From DATHTC01 sp035456465 (GTDB lineage Bacteria > Actinomycetota > Thermoleophilia > Gaiellales > Gaiellaceae): a stretch of 64,000 nucleotides of DNA. Where the stretch lies: assembly GCA_035456465.1 (NCBI GenBank), contig DATIDD010000093.1, positions 28,079-92,078 of the forward strand, in the 5' to 3' direction. Shown here piece by piece: positions 53,076 to 60,938 of the stretch; positions within the stretch are counted from its first letter, which is position 1, and every line of letters starts with the position of its first letter. The translations under genes were made by a program, and so were the position numbers. Below the pieces are notes generated by a model that did not search any database, had not been told where the DNA came from, and was given only the letters and a program-made list of their open reading frames with translations.

Positions 53076-53465
53076 CTAGCGCAGCGTCGTCACGAGCACC
53101 GTCCGCTCGCGGGGGCCGTCGAGCTCACAGAAGAAAATCCCCTGCCACCTGCCGAGCGCCAGCCGCCCACCGTCGACGGGGACGACCACCTGCGGCCCCA
53201 TCAGCGCCGCGCGGATGTGCGACGGCGCGTTCTCCTCGCCCGCCTCGACGTGCTCCCAGCCCCACGCGTCGCCGACGATCCGCTCGAGCGCGGCCTCGAA
53301 GTCGCGCGCGACGGCGGGATCGGCGTGCTCGTTGATCGTCAGGCCGGCGGTCGTGTGCGGGACGTAGACGAGCGCAGCGGCGGCGTCGGCAGCGCCGTCC
53401 TCCTCGACGGCCGACCGCACCTGCGCGGTGATGTCGAGCAGCTGCGTGCGCCGCTCGGTCCTCAC
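53076..53465 (-). CDS. YjbQ/UPF0047-family protein
   Basis: A 129-residue protein. GTG 53465 is chosen as start because GGAGG lies 6 nt upstream and the next residues (RTERRTQLLDITAQVRSAV) match the family N-terminus. The signature is VYVPHTTAGLTINEHADPAVARDF, then HIRAALMGPQVVVPVDGGRLALGRWQGIFFCELDGPRERTVLVT. YjbQ proteins have weak thiamine-phosphate synthase activity. Divergent from the M3-like peptidase with 39 nt between starts. Confidence 0.9.
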   Translation of the reverse strand: MRTERRTQLLDITAQVRSAVEEDGAADAAAALVYVPHTTAGLTINEHADPAVARDFEAALERIVGDAWGWEHVEAGEENAPSHIRAALMGPQVVVPVDGGRLALGRWQGIFFCELDGPRERTVLVTTLR

Positions 53466-53504
53466 GGTCAGCCTCCGCAACACGGCCCGGTATCCTACGC
53501 GGCC

Positions 53505-55001
53505 GTGTCCGTGAGTCCCCCCACAGACCGCGAGCTCGACGGCATCCGCGAGGACGCGGACCGCTTCATCGCGGAGCTCGACCAGGAGTACTACGACCAC
53601 TACGCCGGGCTCAAGGAAGGCTTCGACCTCGTCCCGATCTACGAGCGTCACGCACAGCTGACGCAGCTCGAGACGGCGCAGAAGGTCGGCCTGGCGGTGG
53701 ACGGCGACCGCCGTGTCCGGGAGCTGTGGAAGTTCACCTGCGAGGGCTACATCGGGAACGTCACGCGCGACTACGAGGAGCGCCAGGCACGCCTCGAGGC
53801 GGAGCTCAAGGCGACCGTCGACGGCGAGGAGATCCCGTTCCGGATGCTGCGGCCGACGATCGCGAACGCCGACGAGCGCGACCGGCGCGAGCGGCTCGAG
53901 CGGACGCGCAACGAGCTCACCGAGGAGCACCTCAACCCGATCCTGCTCGAAGCCGTGCAGGCGACGGGCGGAGCGGTCGGGGAGCTCGGCGCCGCGAGCT
54001 ACCTCGAGCTCTACCGCGACCGGTTCGGGATGCGCCTGCAGGAGCTTGCGGAGCAGTGCCGCTCGGTTCTGTCCTCGACCGAGCAGCTGTGGGAGACGTG
54101 GGGCGACCGCCTCTTCCGCGAGCGCGTGGGCGTGGGCCTGTCCGAGGCGCAGCGCTACGACGTCCCGCGGTTGTTCCGGGCGCCCAGCTGGGATCCGCAG
54201 TTCCCCGCCGACAAGATGCTGCCCGCCCTCGAGGGCACCCTCGCCGACCTCGGCATCGACCTCCGCTCGCAGGAGAACGTCCACCTCGACGTCGAGCAGC
54301 GGCCGCTGAAGACGCCGCGCGCGTTCTGCGCCCCGATCGAGATCCCGGGCAAGGTGATGCTCGTGATCCAGCCGATGGGAGGCCCCGACGACTGGCGCGC
54401 GCTCTTCCACGAGGCGGGCCACACGGAGCACTTCGCGCACACGTCCGCGGACCTCTCCGTGGAGGAGCGGCGCCTGGGGGACAACGCCGTCACCGAGGGC
54501 TGGGCGATGCTGCTCCAGCACCTGACCGACGAGCCCGGCTGGCTGACGCGTCGGCTCGACTTCCCGCGCCCGGACGAGTTCGCGCAGGAAGGGGCGGTCG
54601 GCCTCCTCTACTTCGTGCGCCGCTACTGCGGGAAGATCCTCTACGAGCTCGAGTTCCACGCCGCCGCCGACCCGACGACGATGCGCGACCGCTACGTCGA
54701 GATCCTCGGCGACGCGCTCAAGATCGATCCCAGCCCGACCGACTACCTCGGCGACATCGACGCCGGCTTCTACGTTTCCTCGTACCTTCGCTCGTGGGCG
54801 TTCGAGTCGCAGCTCCGCGCCCACCTGCGCGAGCAGTTCGGCAACGGGTGGTTCACGAGCCGCGAGGCGGGCTCGCTGCTGCGCGAGCTGTGGTCGCTCG
54901 GACAGCGGCCGACGGCGGAGGAGCTGCTCAAGGACGTCACCGGCGCGACCCTCGAGATGGAGGCCGTCGCCGACCGCATCCGCGAGATCCTCCGGGCGTG
55001 A
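53505..55001 (+). CDS. M3-like zinc metallopeptidase
   Basis: A 498-residue cytoplasmic-type protein (no signal peptide) starting at GTG 53505 or 53511. The zinc motif HEAGH occurs in WRALFHEAGHTEHFAHTSADL (about residue 305), with a downstream Glu in DNAVTEGWAMLLQHL acting as third ligand. Long helices on both sides fit the M3/M32-like oligopeptidase fold. It likely cleaves peptides in the cytosol; specificity is unknown. Confidence 0.85.
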   Translation: MSVSPPTDRELDGIREDADRFIAELDQEYYDHYAGLKEGFDLVPIYERHAQLTQLETAQKVGLAVDGDRRVRELWKFTCEGYIGNVTRDYEERQARLEAELKATVDGEEIPFRMLRPTIANADERDRRERLERTRNELTEEHLNPILLEAVQATGGAVGELGAASYLELYRDRFGMRLQELAEQCRSVLSSTEQLWETWGDRLFRERVGVGLSEAQRYDVPRLFRAPSWDPQFPADKMLPALEGTLADLGIDLRSQENVHLDVEQRPLKTPRAFCAPIEIPGKVMLVIQPMGGPDDWRALFHEAGHTEHFAHTSADLSVEERRLGDNAVTEGWAMLLQHLTDEPGWLTRRLDFPRPDEFAQEGAVGLLYFVRRYCGKILYELEFHAAADPTTMRDRYVEILGDALKIDPSPTDYLGDIDAGFYVSSYLRSWAFESQLRAHLREQFGNGWFTSREAGSLLRELWSLGQRPTAEELLKDVTGATLEMEAVADRIREILRA

Positions 55002-55017
55002 GCGGCCGCGACTCGCG

Positions 55018-55548
55018 CTAGAGCGCGCCGCCGGCCGCCGGCGGCGCCGAGGCCCCGGGCCCGCCCTCGCCGGACCCGCGCCGGGCGAGATGGTCCTCCA
55101 CGAGCAGCAGGTTCGACTCGCCCGCGCGCTGCACGATCGCGAGCAGGTCGGACATGCTCGACACCTCTTCCCGCTGCTCCTCCAGGAACCAGTGGAGGAA
55201 CTGCTCGCCGACGAGGTCGCCCTCCTCGCGCGCCGCGCGTGACAGGGCGACGATCTGCTCGGTCACCCGCCGCTCCTGCTCGAGCGCGAGCGCGACCGGC
55301 TCGGCGGCGTCGCCGAACGCGGTTCGCGGCGCCTCGACGCCGGGCACGTGCACCGGCTCGCCGGCGTCGAGCAGGTACTGGACGATCATCATCGCGTGGT
55401 TCCGCTCCTCGACGGCCTGGCGGTAGAAGTGGGCGGCGAGGGCGGGGAGCGTCTCCGCGTCGTAGTGGACGGCGATCGCCACGTACTGCTGCGACGCACC
55501 GAACTCGTTCGCGACCTGCTCGTTCAGCATGTCGACGAACCGGCCCAC
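55018..55548 (-). CDS. ferritin
   Basis: Iron-storage or ferroxidase protein of 176 residues. The preferred start is GTG 55548; ATG 55530 would shorten it by 6 residues. It shows the four-helix pattern LNEQVANEFGASQQYVAIAVHYD, FYRQAVEERNHAMMIVQYLLDAG (ExxH ferroxidase residues) and FLHWFLEEQREEVSSMSDLL. A Gly/Pro/Ala-rich tail of ~20 residues extends beyond the ferritin core. Convergent with the M3-like peptidase and divergent from the next membrane gene. Confidence 0.9.
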   Translation of the reverse strand: MGRFVDMLNEQVANEFGASQQYVAIAVHYDAETLPALAAHFYRQAVEERNHAMMIVQYLLDAGEPVHVPGVEAPRTAFGDAAEPVALALEQERRVTEQIVALSRAAREEGDLVGEQFLHWFLEEQREEVSSMSDLLAIVQRAGESNLLLVEDHLARRGSGEGGPGASAPPAAGGAL

Positions 55549-55603
55549 GGCCCCGACTCTACCGCTCGGGATCGAGCCGGGTCGCCGTGGCACGATACGG
55601 GCC

Positions 55604-56122
55604 GTGCAGCGCACCCTGGCAGCCTGGCTCGTCGCCCTCCCCGTTGCGGCCGGCGGCGTCCTGGTCGCCCACGCGGCCGCGTACGCGCTGGCCGGTGGCG
55701 CCGGCCGGCCCTCGCACGCCTACCTTCCGCTGGCGGAGGCGGGCGTGTGCGCGCTGCTCGCCCTCGGGGTCGCCGCCGCGGCGCTGGCCGCGCGGACCGC
55801 GGCGCTCGCACGTCCGCCGGCGGTCGCGTTCGCGCTCGCGCCGCCGCTCGCGTTCGCCCTGCAGGAGACCGCGGAGCGCGGCTTCGCGCCCCCGCTCGAC
55901 CCGGTCGTGCTGCTCGGCCTCGTACTGCAGCTGCCGTTCGCGCTCCTCGCCTACCTCGCCGCACGCCTGCTGCTGCGCGCCGTCGAGGCGCTCGTCCGAG
56001 GCCCGGCGCCCGTTCGCACACCGGCCCGCACGCCGCGCGCCGCGACCGGCCTGCCGCTCCCGCAGGCCGCCGTCCCGGTCGCCCGCCGCGGCCGCGCTCC
56101 TCCCCCCGCGACCGCGCCCTAG
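55604..56122 (+). CDS. membrane protein of unknown function
   Basis: A 172-residue protein starting at GTG 55604 with four hydrophobic segments (about residues 5-28, 40-62, 68-86 and 100-122) and a Pro/Arg-rich cytoplasmic tail. No family was recognised. It is followed 41 nt later by the cupredoxin-like gene, so the three genes to 58043 probably form one transcript. Confidence 0.65.
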   Translation: MQRTLAAWLVALPVAAGGVLVAHAAAYALAGGAGRPSHAYLPLAEAGVCALLALGVAAAALAARTAALARPPAVAFALAPPLAFALQETAERGFAPPLDPVVLLGLVLQLPFALLAYLAARLLLRAVEALVRGPAPVRTPARTPRAATGLPLPQAAVPVARRGRAPPPATAP

Positions 56123-56163
56123 ACCGGTCGAGCGCGGGCCCGGCCCGCCGAGAGGAGGTGCAC

Positions 56164-56664
56164 GTGAGCGTGCGCAACACGAGACTGCTGCTGGTCGCCG
56201 GGGGGCTCGTCGCCGCCGTCGTCCTCTTCCTGGTCCTCCGTCCGTCGGACGGCGAAGACGCAGCCGCCACGACGCAGGCCCAAACGACGCAGGCCGCCAC
56301 GACCGAGCCGGCGACGACGGAGCCGGCGACGCAGCCGACGGAGTCGACCGACACGTCGCCGGCCGCGACGAGCGCGGAGACGGAGCCCGCGCCCCCGCAG
56401 CCCGTCGCCTTCGCGGTCGCCGTCCGCGGCGGCACCGTTCCGGGCGGCATCCAGCGCTGGCAGGTGTCGCAGGGCGACCGGGTCCGGATCGTCGTCCGGT
56501 CGGACGAGGACGACGAGATCCACCTGCACGGCTACGACATCGAGAAGGAGGTCGGCCCCGGCAGGCCGGCGATCTTCGTCTTCGACGCCCGGCTCGCGGG
56601 CCGCTTCGAGCTGGAGGCGCACCACGGGCCCGGGCAGATCGCCCAGCTGGACGTCGAGCCGTGA
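56164..56664 (+). CDS. membrane-anchored cupredoxin-like protein
   Basis: A 166-residue protein starting at GTG 56164 with AGGAGG upstream. An N-terminal membrane anchor (LLLVAGGLVAAVVLFLVL) is followed by a Thr/Ala/Pro/Glu-rich linker encoded by imperfect ACGACGGAGCC-like repeats. A C-terminal beta-sandwich has DEIHLHGYDIEKEVGPG and FELEAHHGPGQIAQLDV. The His residues occupy places where copper ligands sit in cupredoxins, but no Cys or Met ligand is evident, so metal binding is uncertain. Coupled (GTGA) to the following membrane protein. Confidence 0.75.
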   Translation: MSVRNTRLLLVAGGLVAAVVLFLVLRPSDGEDAAATTQAQTTQAATTEPATTEPATQPTESTDTSPAATSAETEPAPPQPVAFAVAVRGGTVPGGIQRWQVSQGDRVRIVVRSDEDDEIHLHGYDIEKEVGPGRPAIFVFDARLAGRFELEAHHGPGQIAQLDVEP

Positions 56665-58043
56665 TCCCGCCGCTTCCGCTCGCGCACGGGATCGGCGCCG
56701 TCCGCGACCTCCCGGTGCCGATGTGGCTCTTCTACTACGGGGCCGGCGCCGTCCTGATCGTCTCGTTCGTGGCGCTCGGCGCCCTGTGGAAGCGGCCGGT
56801 GCTCGAGCGGCACGCGTACGGACGGCCGCTGCCGGCGCGCCTGCAGCGGGTGCTGCTCGGGCCCGAGCTGCGGCTCGTCGCCGGCGCGATCTCGGTCGGC
56901 CTGCTCGTGCTCGTCCTGCTGACCGGCGCGTTCGGCGAGTACTCGGCGGCGACCAACCTCGCCCCCACGTTCGTCTACGTCGTCTTCTGGCTCGGCCTCG
57001 TCCCGGTCGTGGTGCTGTTCGGCAACGTCTGGAACGTCCTCAGCCCGTGGAAGGCGGCGGCCGACGGCGCCGCCTGGCTCGGGGCTCGCCTCGGCGTCTC
57101 GCTGCCGGCGGCCGCCGAGTACCCCGAGCGGCTCGGGCGCTGGCCGGCCGCCGCCGGGCTGTTCGCGTTCGCGACGCTCGAGCTCTGCTACCCCAACTCG
57201 GCGAGCCCGCGCGCAGTGGCGCTCGCCGTCGCGCTCTACAGCTGGGTCACCTGGGTCGGGATGGCAGCCTTCGGCCGCGAGGCGTGGCACCGCAACGGCG
57301 AGGCGTTCAGCGTCTACTTCGGGCTCCTCGGCCGGATCTCGCCCTTCGCGGCCGTCGAGCGCGACGGCCGGCGGACGCTCGTGCTGCGCGCGCCGCTCTC
57401 CGGCCTCGCAGGGGCCGAGCGGGTGCCCGGGACGATCGCGTTCCTCACGGTGATGCTCGGTTCGGTCGCCTTCGACGGCTTCAGCCGCACGACGTGGTGG
57501 GTCGACCGGCTGTTCGAGGTCGAGTCGAAGGTGGCGACCGACTCGGTGCTCGTCTCCGACCTCGTCACCACCGGGATGAACATCGTCGGCCTCGTCGCCG
57601 CCATCCTCGCCGTGGCCGGGATCTACCTTGCCGCCGTCGCGGGCGCACGGGCCTCGGTGCACCGGCGCGAGGGCCTGCGGTTCGACTTCGCGCTGAGCCT
57701 CGTCCCGATCGCGCTGGCGTACGCCGTCGCACACTACTTCTCGCTGCTCGTCCTCCAGGGCCAGGCGGTGTGGTTCATGGCGTCGGACCCGTTCGGGTGG
57801 GGCTGGGACATCTTCGGCACGTCCTCGTTCCAGCCGAACCTGACGGCGCTGTCGCCGAACGCCGTCTGGTACGTCCAGGTGGGCGCGCTCGTCACGGGCC
57901 ACGTCCTCGGCCTCGTGCTCGCCCACGACCGCGCCGTGACGATCTTCCGCTCCGCCGGCGCCGCGCTGCGGACGCAGTACGCGATGCTCGTGCTGATGGT
58001 GGCCTACACGGTCGGCGGGCTCTGGCTCCTGTCCAACGGCTGA
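56661..58043 (+). CDS. large polytopic membrane protein, partner of the cupredoxin-like protein
   Basis: A 460-residue protein starting at GTG 56661 with about ten to twelve membrane segments. Conserved-looking aromatic and charged motifs are VVLFGNVWNVLSPWKAAADG, FSVYFGLLGRISPF, HYFSLLVLQGQAVWFMASDPFGWGW and GHVLGLVLAHDRA. His residues in the last helices could bind metal or haem. I do not recognise a named family. The cupredoxin neighbour suggests copper handling or an electron-transfer role. Confidence 0.7.
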   Translation: MIPPLPLAHGIGAVRDLPVPMWLFYYGAGAVLIVSFVALGALWKRPVLERHAYGRPLPARLQRVLLGPELRLVAGAISVGLLVLVLLTGAFGEYSAATNLAPTFVYVVFWLGLVPVVVLFGNVWNVLSPWKAAADGAAWLGARLGVSLPAAAEYPERLGRWPAAAGLFAFATLELCYPNSASPRAVALAVALYSWVTWVGMAAFGREAWHRNGEAFSVYFGLLGRISPFAAVERDGRRTLVLRAPLSGLAGAERVPGTIAFLTVMLGSVAFDGFSRTTWWVDRLFEVESKVATDSVLVSDLVTTGMNIVGLVAAILAVAGIYLAAVAGARASVHRREGLRFDFALSLVPIALAYAVAHYFSLLVLQGQAVWFMASDPFGWGWDIFGTSSFQPNLTALSPNAVWYVQVGALVTGHVLGLVLAHDRAVTIFRSAGAALRTQYAMLVLMVAYTVGGLWLLSNG

Positions 58044-58055
58044 GGCTCCCGGCAC

Positions 58056-58085
58056 GACGAGGGCGGCCCGGCGGCCGCCCTCGTC
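58056..58085. terminator. 13-bp perfect hairpin between convergent genes
   Basis: GACGAGGGCGGCC and its exact reverse complement flank a CGGC loop between the membrane-protein stop and the hsp20 stop. It is followed by short CGTC repeats. Probable bidirectional terminator. Confidence 0.75.
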
Positions 58086-58107
58086 CGTCCGTCCGTGACG
58101 GTCGACG

Positions 58108-58593
58108 CTAGGCCGGCTTCGCCGTGCCCTCGATCGTCTTCGGCTCGGACGTGCCGCCGATCTCGATGCGCTTCGGCTTCGCCTGCTCGGGCTTCGCCAC
58201 GTGGACCTCGACGACGCCGTCCTTGTACTCGGCCCGGATCTTCGACTCGTCGATCCCCTGCGGCAGCGCGACGGTGCGCGAGAACGTGCCGTACCGGCGC
58301 TCGAAGCGGTAGTAGCGCTCCTTCGAGACCTCCTCGGACTGCTCCCGCTCCGCGCTGACGGTCAGCGCGCCGTCGTCGAACTCGATGGTGATCTTGTCCT
58401 GCGGCACGCCCGGCAGGTCGAACGCGTACACGAGCTCGTCGTCGGTCTCCCAGATGTCCACCGCGGGCAGCCACGTGCGGCCCTCGCCGCCGTTCCCGCC
58501 GGTGCCCTCGAACACCGAGCTCATCAGCCGGCTCATCTCGTTCTGCAGGCTTGCGAGCTCGCGGAACGGCTCCCAGCGAACGAGTGTTGCCAT
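58108..58593 (-). CDS. hsp20: Hsp20 small heat-shock protein
   Basis: ATP-independent holdase of 161 residues starting at ATG 58593 (AAGGAGG ribosome site). The N-terminal arm (VRWEPFRELASLQNEMSRLMSSVFEG) precedes an alpha-crystallin domain (PAVDIWETDDELVYAFDLPGVPQDKITIEFDDGALTVSAERE...) with FSRTVALPQGIDESKIRAEYKDGVVEVHVAKPE. A C-terminal I-x-I-like RIEIGG is present. The promoter carries a HAIR-like repeat, so HspR control is likely. Confidence 0.95.
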   Translation of the reverse strand: MATLVRWEPFRELASLQNEMSRLMSSVFEGTGGNGGEGRTWLPAVDIWETDDELVYAFDLPGVPQDKITIEFDDGALTVSAEREQSEEVSKERYYRFERRYGTFSRTVALPQGIDESKIRAEYKDGVVEVHVAKPEQAKPKRIEIGGTSEPKTIEGTAKPA

Positions 58594-58629
58594 GTTCAGC
58601 CTCCTTGTGACGGTTCTGACTGCACGGAC

Positions 58630-58658
58630 AGAATAAAACTTCAGTCTGATCATGTCAA
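58630..58658 (-). promoter_or_regulatory. hsp20 promoter (-35 TTGACA, -10 TATTCT)
   Basis: On the minus strand TTGACA (58658-58653) and TATTCT (58635-58630) are separated by 17 nt, a near-consensus housekeeping promoter about 40 nt upstream of the hsp20 start. Confidence 0.75.
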
Positions 58659-58659
58659 G
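58639..58659 (-). promoter_or_regulatory. HAIR-like HspR operator over the hsp20 promoter
   Basis: On the minus strand CTTGACA, 7 nt, then ACTGAAG. Against the HAIR consensus CTTGAGT-N7-ACTCAAG this matches 5/7 and 6/7 with exact spacing, and it overlaps the -35 box. HspR itself is encoded at 32107-32478. Confidence 0.6.
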
Positions 58660-58709
58660 TCGCTCTTGGGGGGCGCGGGGGCAAACATCGCGGGCTACGA
58701 TCGCCGCCG

Positions 58710-59411
58710 GTGATCCCGCTCCGCGACAACGTGCCGACGCGGCAGTTCCCGCTCGTGACGGTCGCGCTGATCGCGGCCAACGTGCTGACCTACGTCCTCG
58801 TCCAGTCGGGCGGCCTGACGTCCGCCGACGGGCCGGTCGAGGAGCTCGGGTTCCACCCCTGCGAGGTGAACGCCTCGTGCCCGGTCGTCGGCCAGAACTG
58901 GCCGGTGACCACCTTGACGTCGATGTTCCTGCACGCCGACCTGCTCCACCTCGGCGGCAACATGCTGTTCCTCTGGATCTTCGGGAACAACGTCGAGGAC
59001 GCGCTTGGCCGCATCCGCTTCCTCGTCTTCTACCTCCTCGGCGGCCTCGCGGCGACCGCGCTGCAGACCGTGGTGACTTTGTCGACCGCCGGCGCGGCCG
59101 CGGGCGAGATCCCCAACCTCGGCGCGAGCGGCGCGATCTCCGCCGTGCTGGGCGGCTACTTCGTGCTGCTGCCGCGCGCACGCGTGCTGACGCTGATCTT
59201 CGTCGTGGTGATCTTCTTCGTCCAGGAGATCCCCGCGTTCGCGTTCCTGCTGATCTACTTCCTCTACCAGGCATGGGAGGCGAACTTCCAGCTCCAGCAC
59301 CCGCCGGAGAGCGGCGGCGTCGCCGTGTTCGCCCACCTCGGCGGGTTCGCCTTCGGCTTCCTGGCGGTCAAGCTCTTCCAGGCCCGACGGCCGCTCCAGC
59401 CGCGGTGGTGA
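58710..59411 (+). CDS. rhomboid-family intramembrane serine protease
   Basis: A 233-residue, six-TM protease starting at GTG 58710. It shows FPLVTVALIAANVLTYV, the loop-1 WR-like region, HADLLHLGGNMLFLWIFGNNVEDALG, catalytic GASGAISAVLGGYF (Ser near residue 150) and the C-terminal catalytic His in GGVAVFAHLGGFAFGF. A Cys pair in the loop HPCEVNASCPVV is extracytoplasmic. Divergent from hsp20. The next gene starts one base after its stop. Confidence 0.93.
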   Translation: MIPLRDNVPTRQFPLVTVALIAANVLTYVLVQSGGLTSADGPVEELGFHPCEVNASCPVVGQNWPVTTLTSMFLHADLLHLGGNMLFLWIFGNNVEDALGRIRFLVFYLLGGLAATALQTVVTLSTAGAAAGEIPNLGASGAISAVLGGYFVLLPRARVLTLIFVVVIFFVQEIPAFAFLLIYFLYQAWEANFQLQHPPESGGVAVFAHLGGFAFGFLAVKLFQARRPLQPRW

Positions 59412-59412
59412 G

Positions 59413-59745
59413 GTGAGCCGCTTCGAGGAGCAGGTGCGCGCCGCGCTGGACGAGCTGCCTCCGCACCTCGCCCGGGCGCTCGAGAACGTCGCGGTCGTCG
59501 TCGAGGACGAGCACCCCGACGACCCCGACCTGTTCGGGCTGTACGAGGGGATTCCGCTGACCGAGCGCTCGTCGCTGGACGGCGGCCAGCTCCCCGACCG
59601 GATCACCATCTACCGGCGGCCGCTCGAGGAGGAGTTCGTCGATCCCGACGAGCTGCGCGAGGAGATCCGCGTGACCGTCCTGCACGAGCTCGCGCACTAC
59701 TTCGGCATCGACGAAGACCGTCTCGACGAGCTCGGCTACGCGTGA
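59413..59745 (+). CDS. small zincin-like metallopeptidase-family protein
   Basis: A 110-residue protein starting at GTG 59413, next to the rhomboid stop. It has the PF06262-type zincin motif HELAHYFGIDEDRLDELG at the C-terminus (HExxH plus third ligand Asp/Glu) and the N-terminal block VRAALDELPPHLARALENVAVVVEDE. Peptidase activity has been proposed from the fold; substrates are unknown. Cotranscribed with rhomboid. Confidence 0.88.
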   Translation: MSRFEEQVRAALDELPPHLARALENVAVVVEDEHPDDPDLFGLYEGIPLTERSSLDGGQLPDRITIYRRPLEEEFVDPDELREEIRVTVLHELAHYFGIDEDRLDELGYA

Positions 59746-59803
59746 ACGTGCGCTTAACGATCGGACCGGAATATCTCCGTCTGTCCCGCGTTTTTCCAGG
59801 TAC

Positions 59804-60046
59804 ATGCGCACACTGGACACGATTCACGCCGAGATCGAGCGGCTGAGCGAGGTCCGCTCCGAGCTGTGGCAGCGCCTGTCGCGCGGCCGCGACGAGGAGA
59901 CGGCAGCCGAGATCAAGCGGCTCGAGGAGCAGCTGGAAACCCTCTGGGACGAGTACCGCGCGACCCGGGCCGCGATGCGGTTCGGCGACCGCTCGCGCAT
60001 CGTCGCGCGGGCGCGCGCCGAAGAGCGGCTCGAGCGCGCGGCCTGA
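59804..60046 (+). CDS. small coiled-coil protein
   Basis: An 80-residue, almost entirely helical protein starting at ATG 59804. Heptad-like charged segments (IHAEIERLSEVRSELWQRL and EIKRLEEQLETLWDEYRATRAAM) suggest a coiled-coil hairpin. A Cys-free basic C-terminus follows. It resembles small DUF2630-type actinobacterial proteins but this was not verified. A hairpin follows the stop. Confidence 0.7.
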   Translation: MRTLDTIHAEIERLSEVRSELWQRLSRGRDEETAAEIKRLEEQLETLWDEYRATRAAMRFGDRSRIVARARAEERLERAA

Positions 60047-60065
60047 CACTTTCTCTCCCCGACCG

Positions 60066-60086
60066 CGCCCCGCCTCGTGCGGGGCG
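60066..60086. terminator. 8-bp hairpin between convergent genes
   Basis: CGCCCCGC, loop CTCGT, GCGGGGCG, 20 nt after the coiled-coil gene stop and 9 nt before the cyclodeaminase stop. Probable terminator. Confidence 0.6.
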
Positions 60087-60094
60087 TCGGCGTC

Positions 60095-60673
60095 TCAGGG
60101 GGCGCTTGCGAGCGCCGCGTCGGCCCACGCCGACGCCGCGGTCGCGAGCGAGTTGGCCGAGAGCACGCGCAGATCGCCCGGCCCGCTGCCGAGATTGATC
60201 TCCACCAGGTGCGCGGCCGCGCGGGCCGCGGCCTGCGCGAGCAGCGCAGCCCCCGTCGCGTCGCCGCGGACGGACGGGTCGCCGCACTCCGCGACCTCCT
60301 TCGCGAGGGCGGCCACGTCGGCGGCCACCTGCGCGATCAGGAGCGGGACCTCGGCCGCCCGGGCCAGCGCGAGGCCGAGCTCGGCGTCGTGCCCCGGCTC
60401 GCGCCGCTCGAGGCGCGCGACCGCCTCCAGGTAGGCCTCCGCGTCCTCCTGCGCCAGCGGCGTCGCCCGTCGCCGCAGCGCCTCGGCCTGCGCCACCGCT
60501 CCGCCGGCCTCGGCCCACGAGCCGAGCGAGCGGCGCGCAGCCATCGCCGTGAGTGCCGCCGCCATCGCGACGACGACGCCCGCGACGGAGCCGCTCGCGG
60601 GGACGAGCGTGTCCTCGGCGATCGCGTCGAGCAGCTCCTCGAGCCGTCGCTCGCCGAGCTGCCCCGCTTCCAC
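60095..60673 (-). CDS. cyclodeaminase/cyclohydrolase (FchA-like, FTCD_C) protein
   Basis: A 192-residue, all-helical protein starting at GTG 60673, two bases after the preceding stop. Features are the family's Pro-Ala-Ser-Gly loop ALVPASGSVAGVVVAMAAALTAMAARRSLG, RRATPLAQEDAEAYLEAV and NLGSGPGDLRVLSANSLATAA. Relatives open 5,10-methenyl-tetrahydrofolate or deaminate formimino-tetrahydrofolate. Usually GGG follows PS in the loop, and here it is GSV, so activity is plausible but not certain. Confidence 0.8.
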   Translation of the reverse strand: MEAGQLGERRLEELLDAIAEDTLVPASGSVAGVVVAMAAALTAMAARRSLGSWAEAGGAVAQAEALRRRATPLAQEDAEAYLEAVARLERREPGHDAELGLALARAAEVPLLIAQVAADVAALAKEVAECGDPSVRGDATGAALLAQAAARAAAHLVEINLGSGPGDLRVLSANSLATAASAWADAALASAP

Positions 60674-60675
60674 GG

Positions 60676-60927
60676 CTAGTCGCCCAGTCGCGCGCGCAGG
60701 ACGGCCACGAGCCGACGCTCGGGCTCGTACCCCTCGCCCGCGAGCGCCGTCTCGAGATCCTCCGCCAGCCGGCGGCGGAACTCCACGTCCGCCTCGGCGT
60801 GCGCGACGATCTCGTCCGCGCGCGCACGGAACCGCGGCAGCTCTTGCGCCGCCTCGACCCACGCCCTGGGTGCCGGTGGAAACATCGCCAGCAGCTCGCT
60901 CACCCGTTCTTCGTCGTAGCCGTTCAT
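60676..60927 (-). CDS. small protein downstream of an ECF sigma factor
   Basis: An 83-residue soluble protein starting at ATG 60927, 11 nt after the sigma stop. It contains FPPAPRAWVEAAQELPRF followed by charged helices (ARADEIVAHAEADVEFRRRLAEDLETAL). No membrane segment or zinc motif is seen, so it is not a classical anti-sigma factor, though the position would fit a regulatory partner. Family not recognised. Confidence 0.6.
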   Translation of the reverse strand: MNGYDEERVSELLAMFPPAPRAWVEAAQELPRFRARADEIVAHAEADVEFRRRLAEDLETALAGEGYEPERRLVAVLRARLGD

Positions 60928-60938
60928 CACACCGTCTC

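Noticed and set aside
53217..53504. Extending the M3-like peptidase upstream
   Set aside because: The extension is antisense to yjbQ, which has a good ribosome site and family match, so GTG 53505 is preferred.
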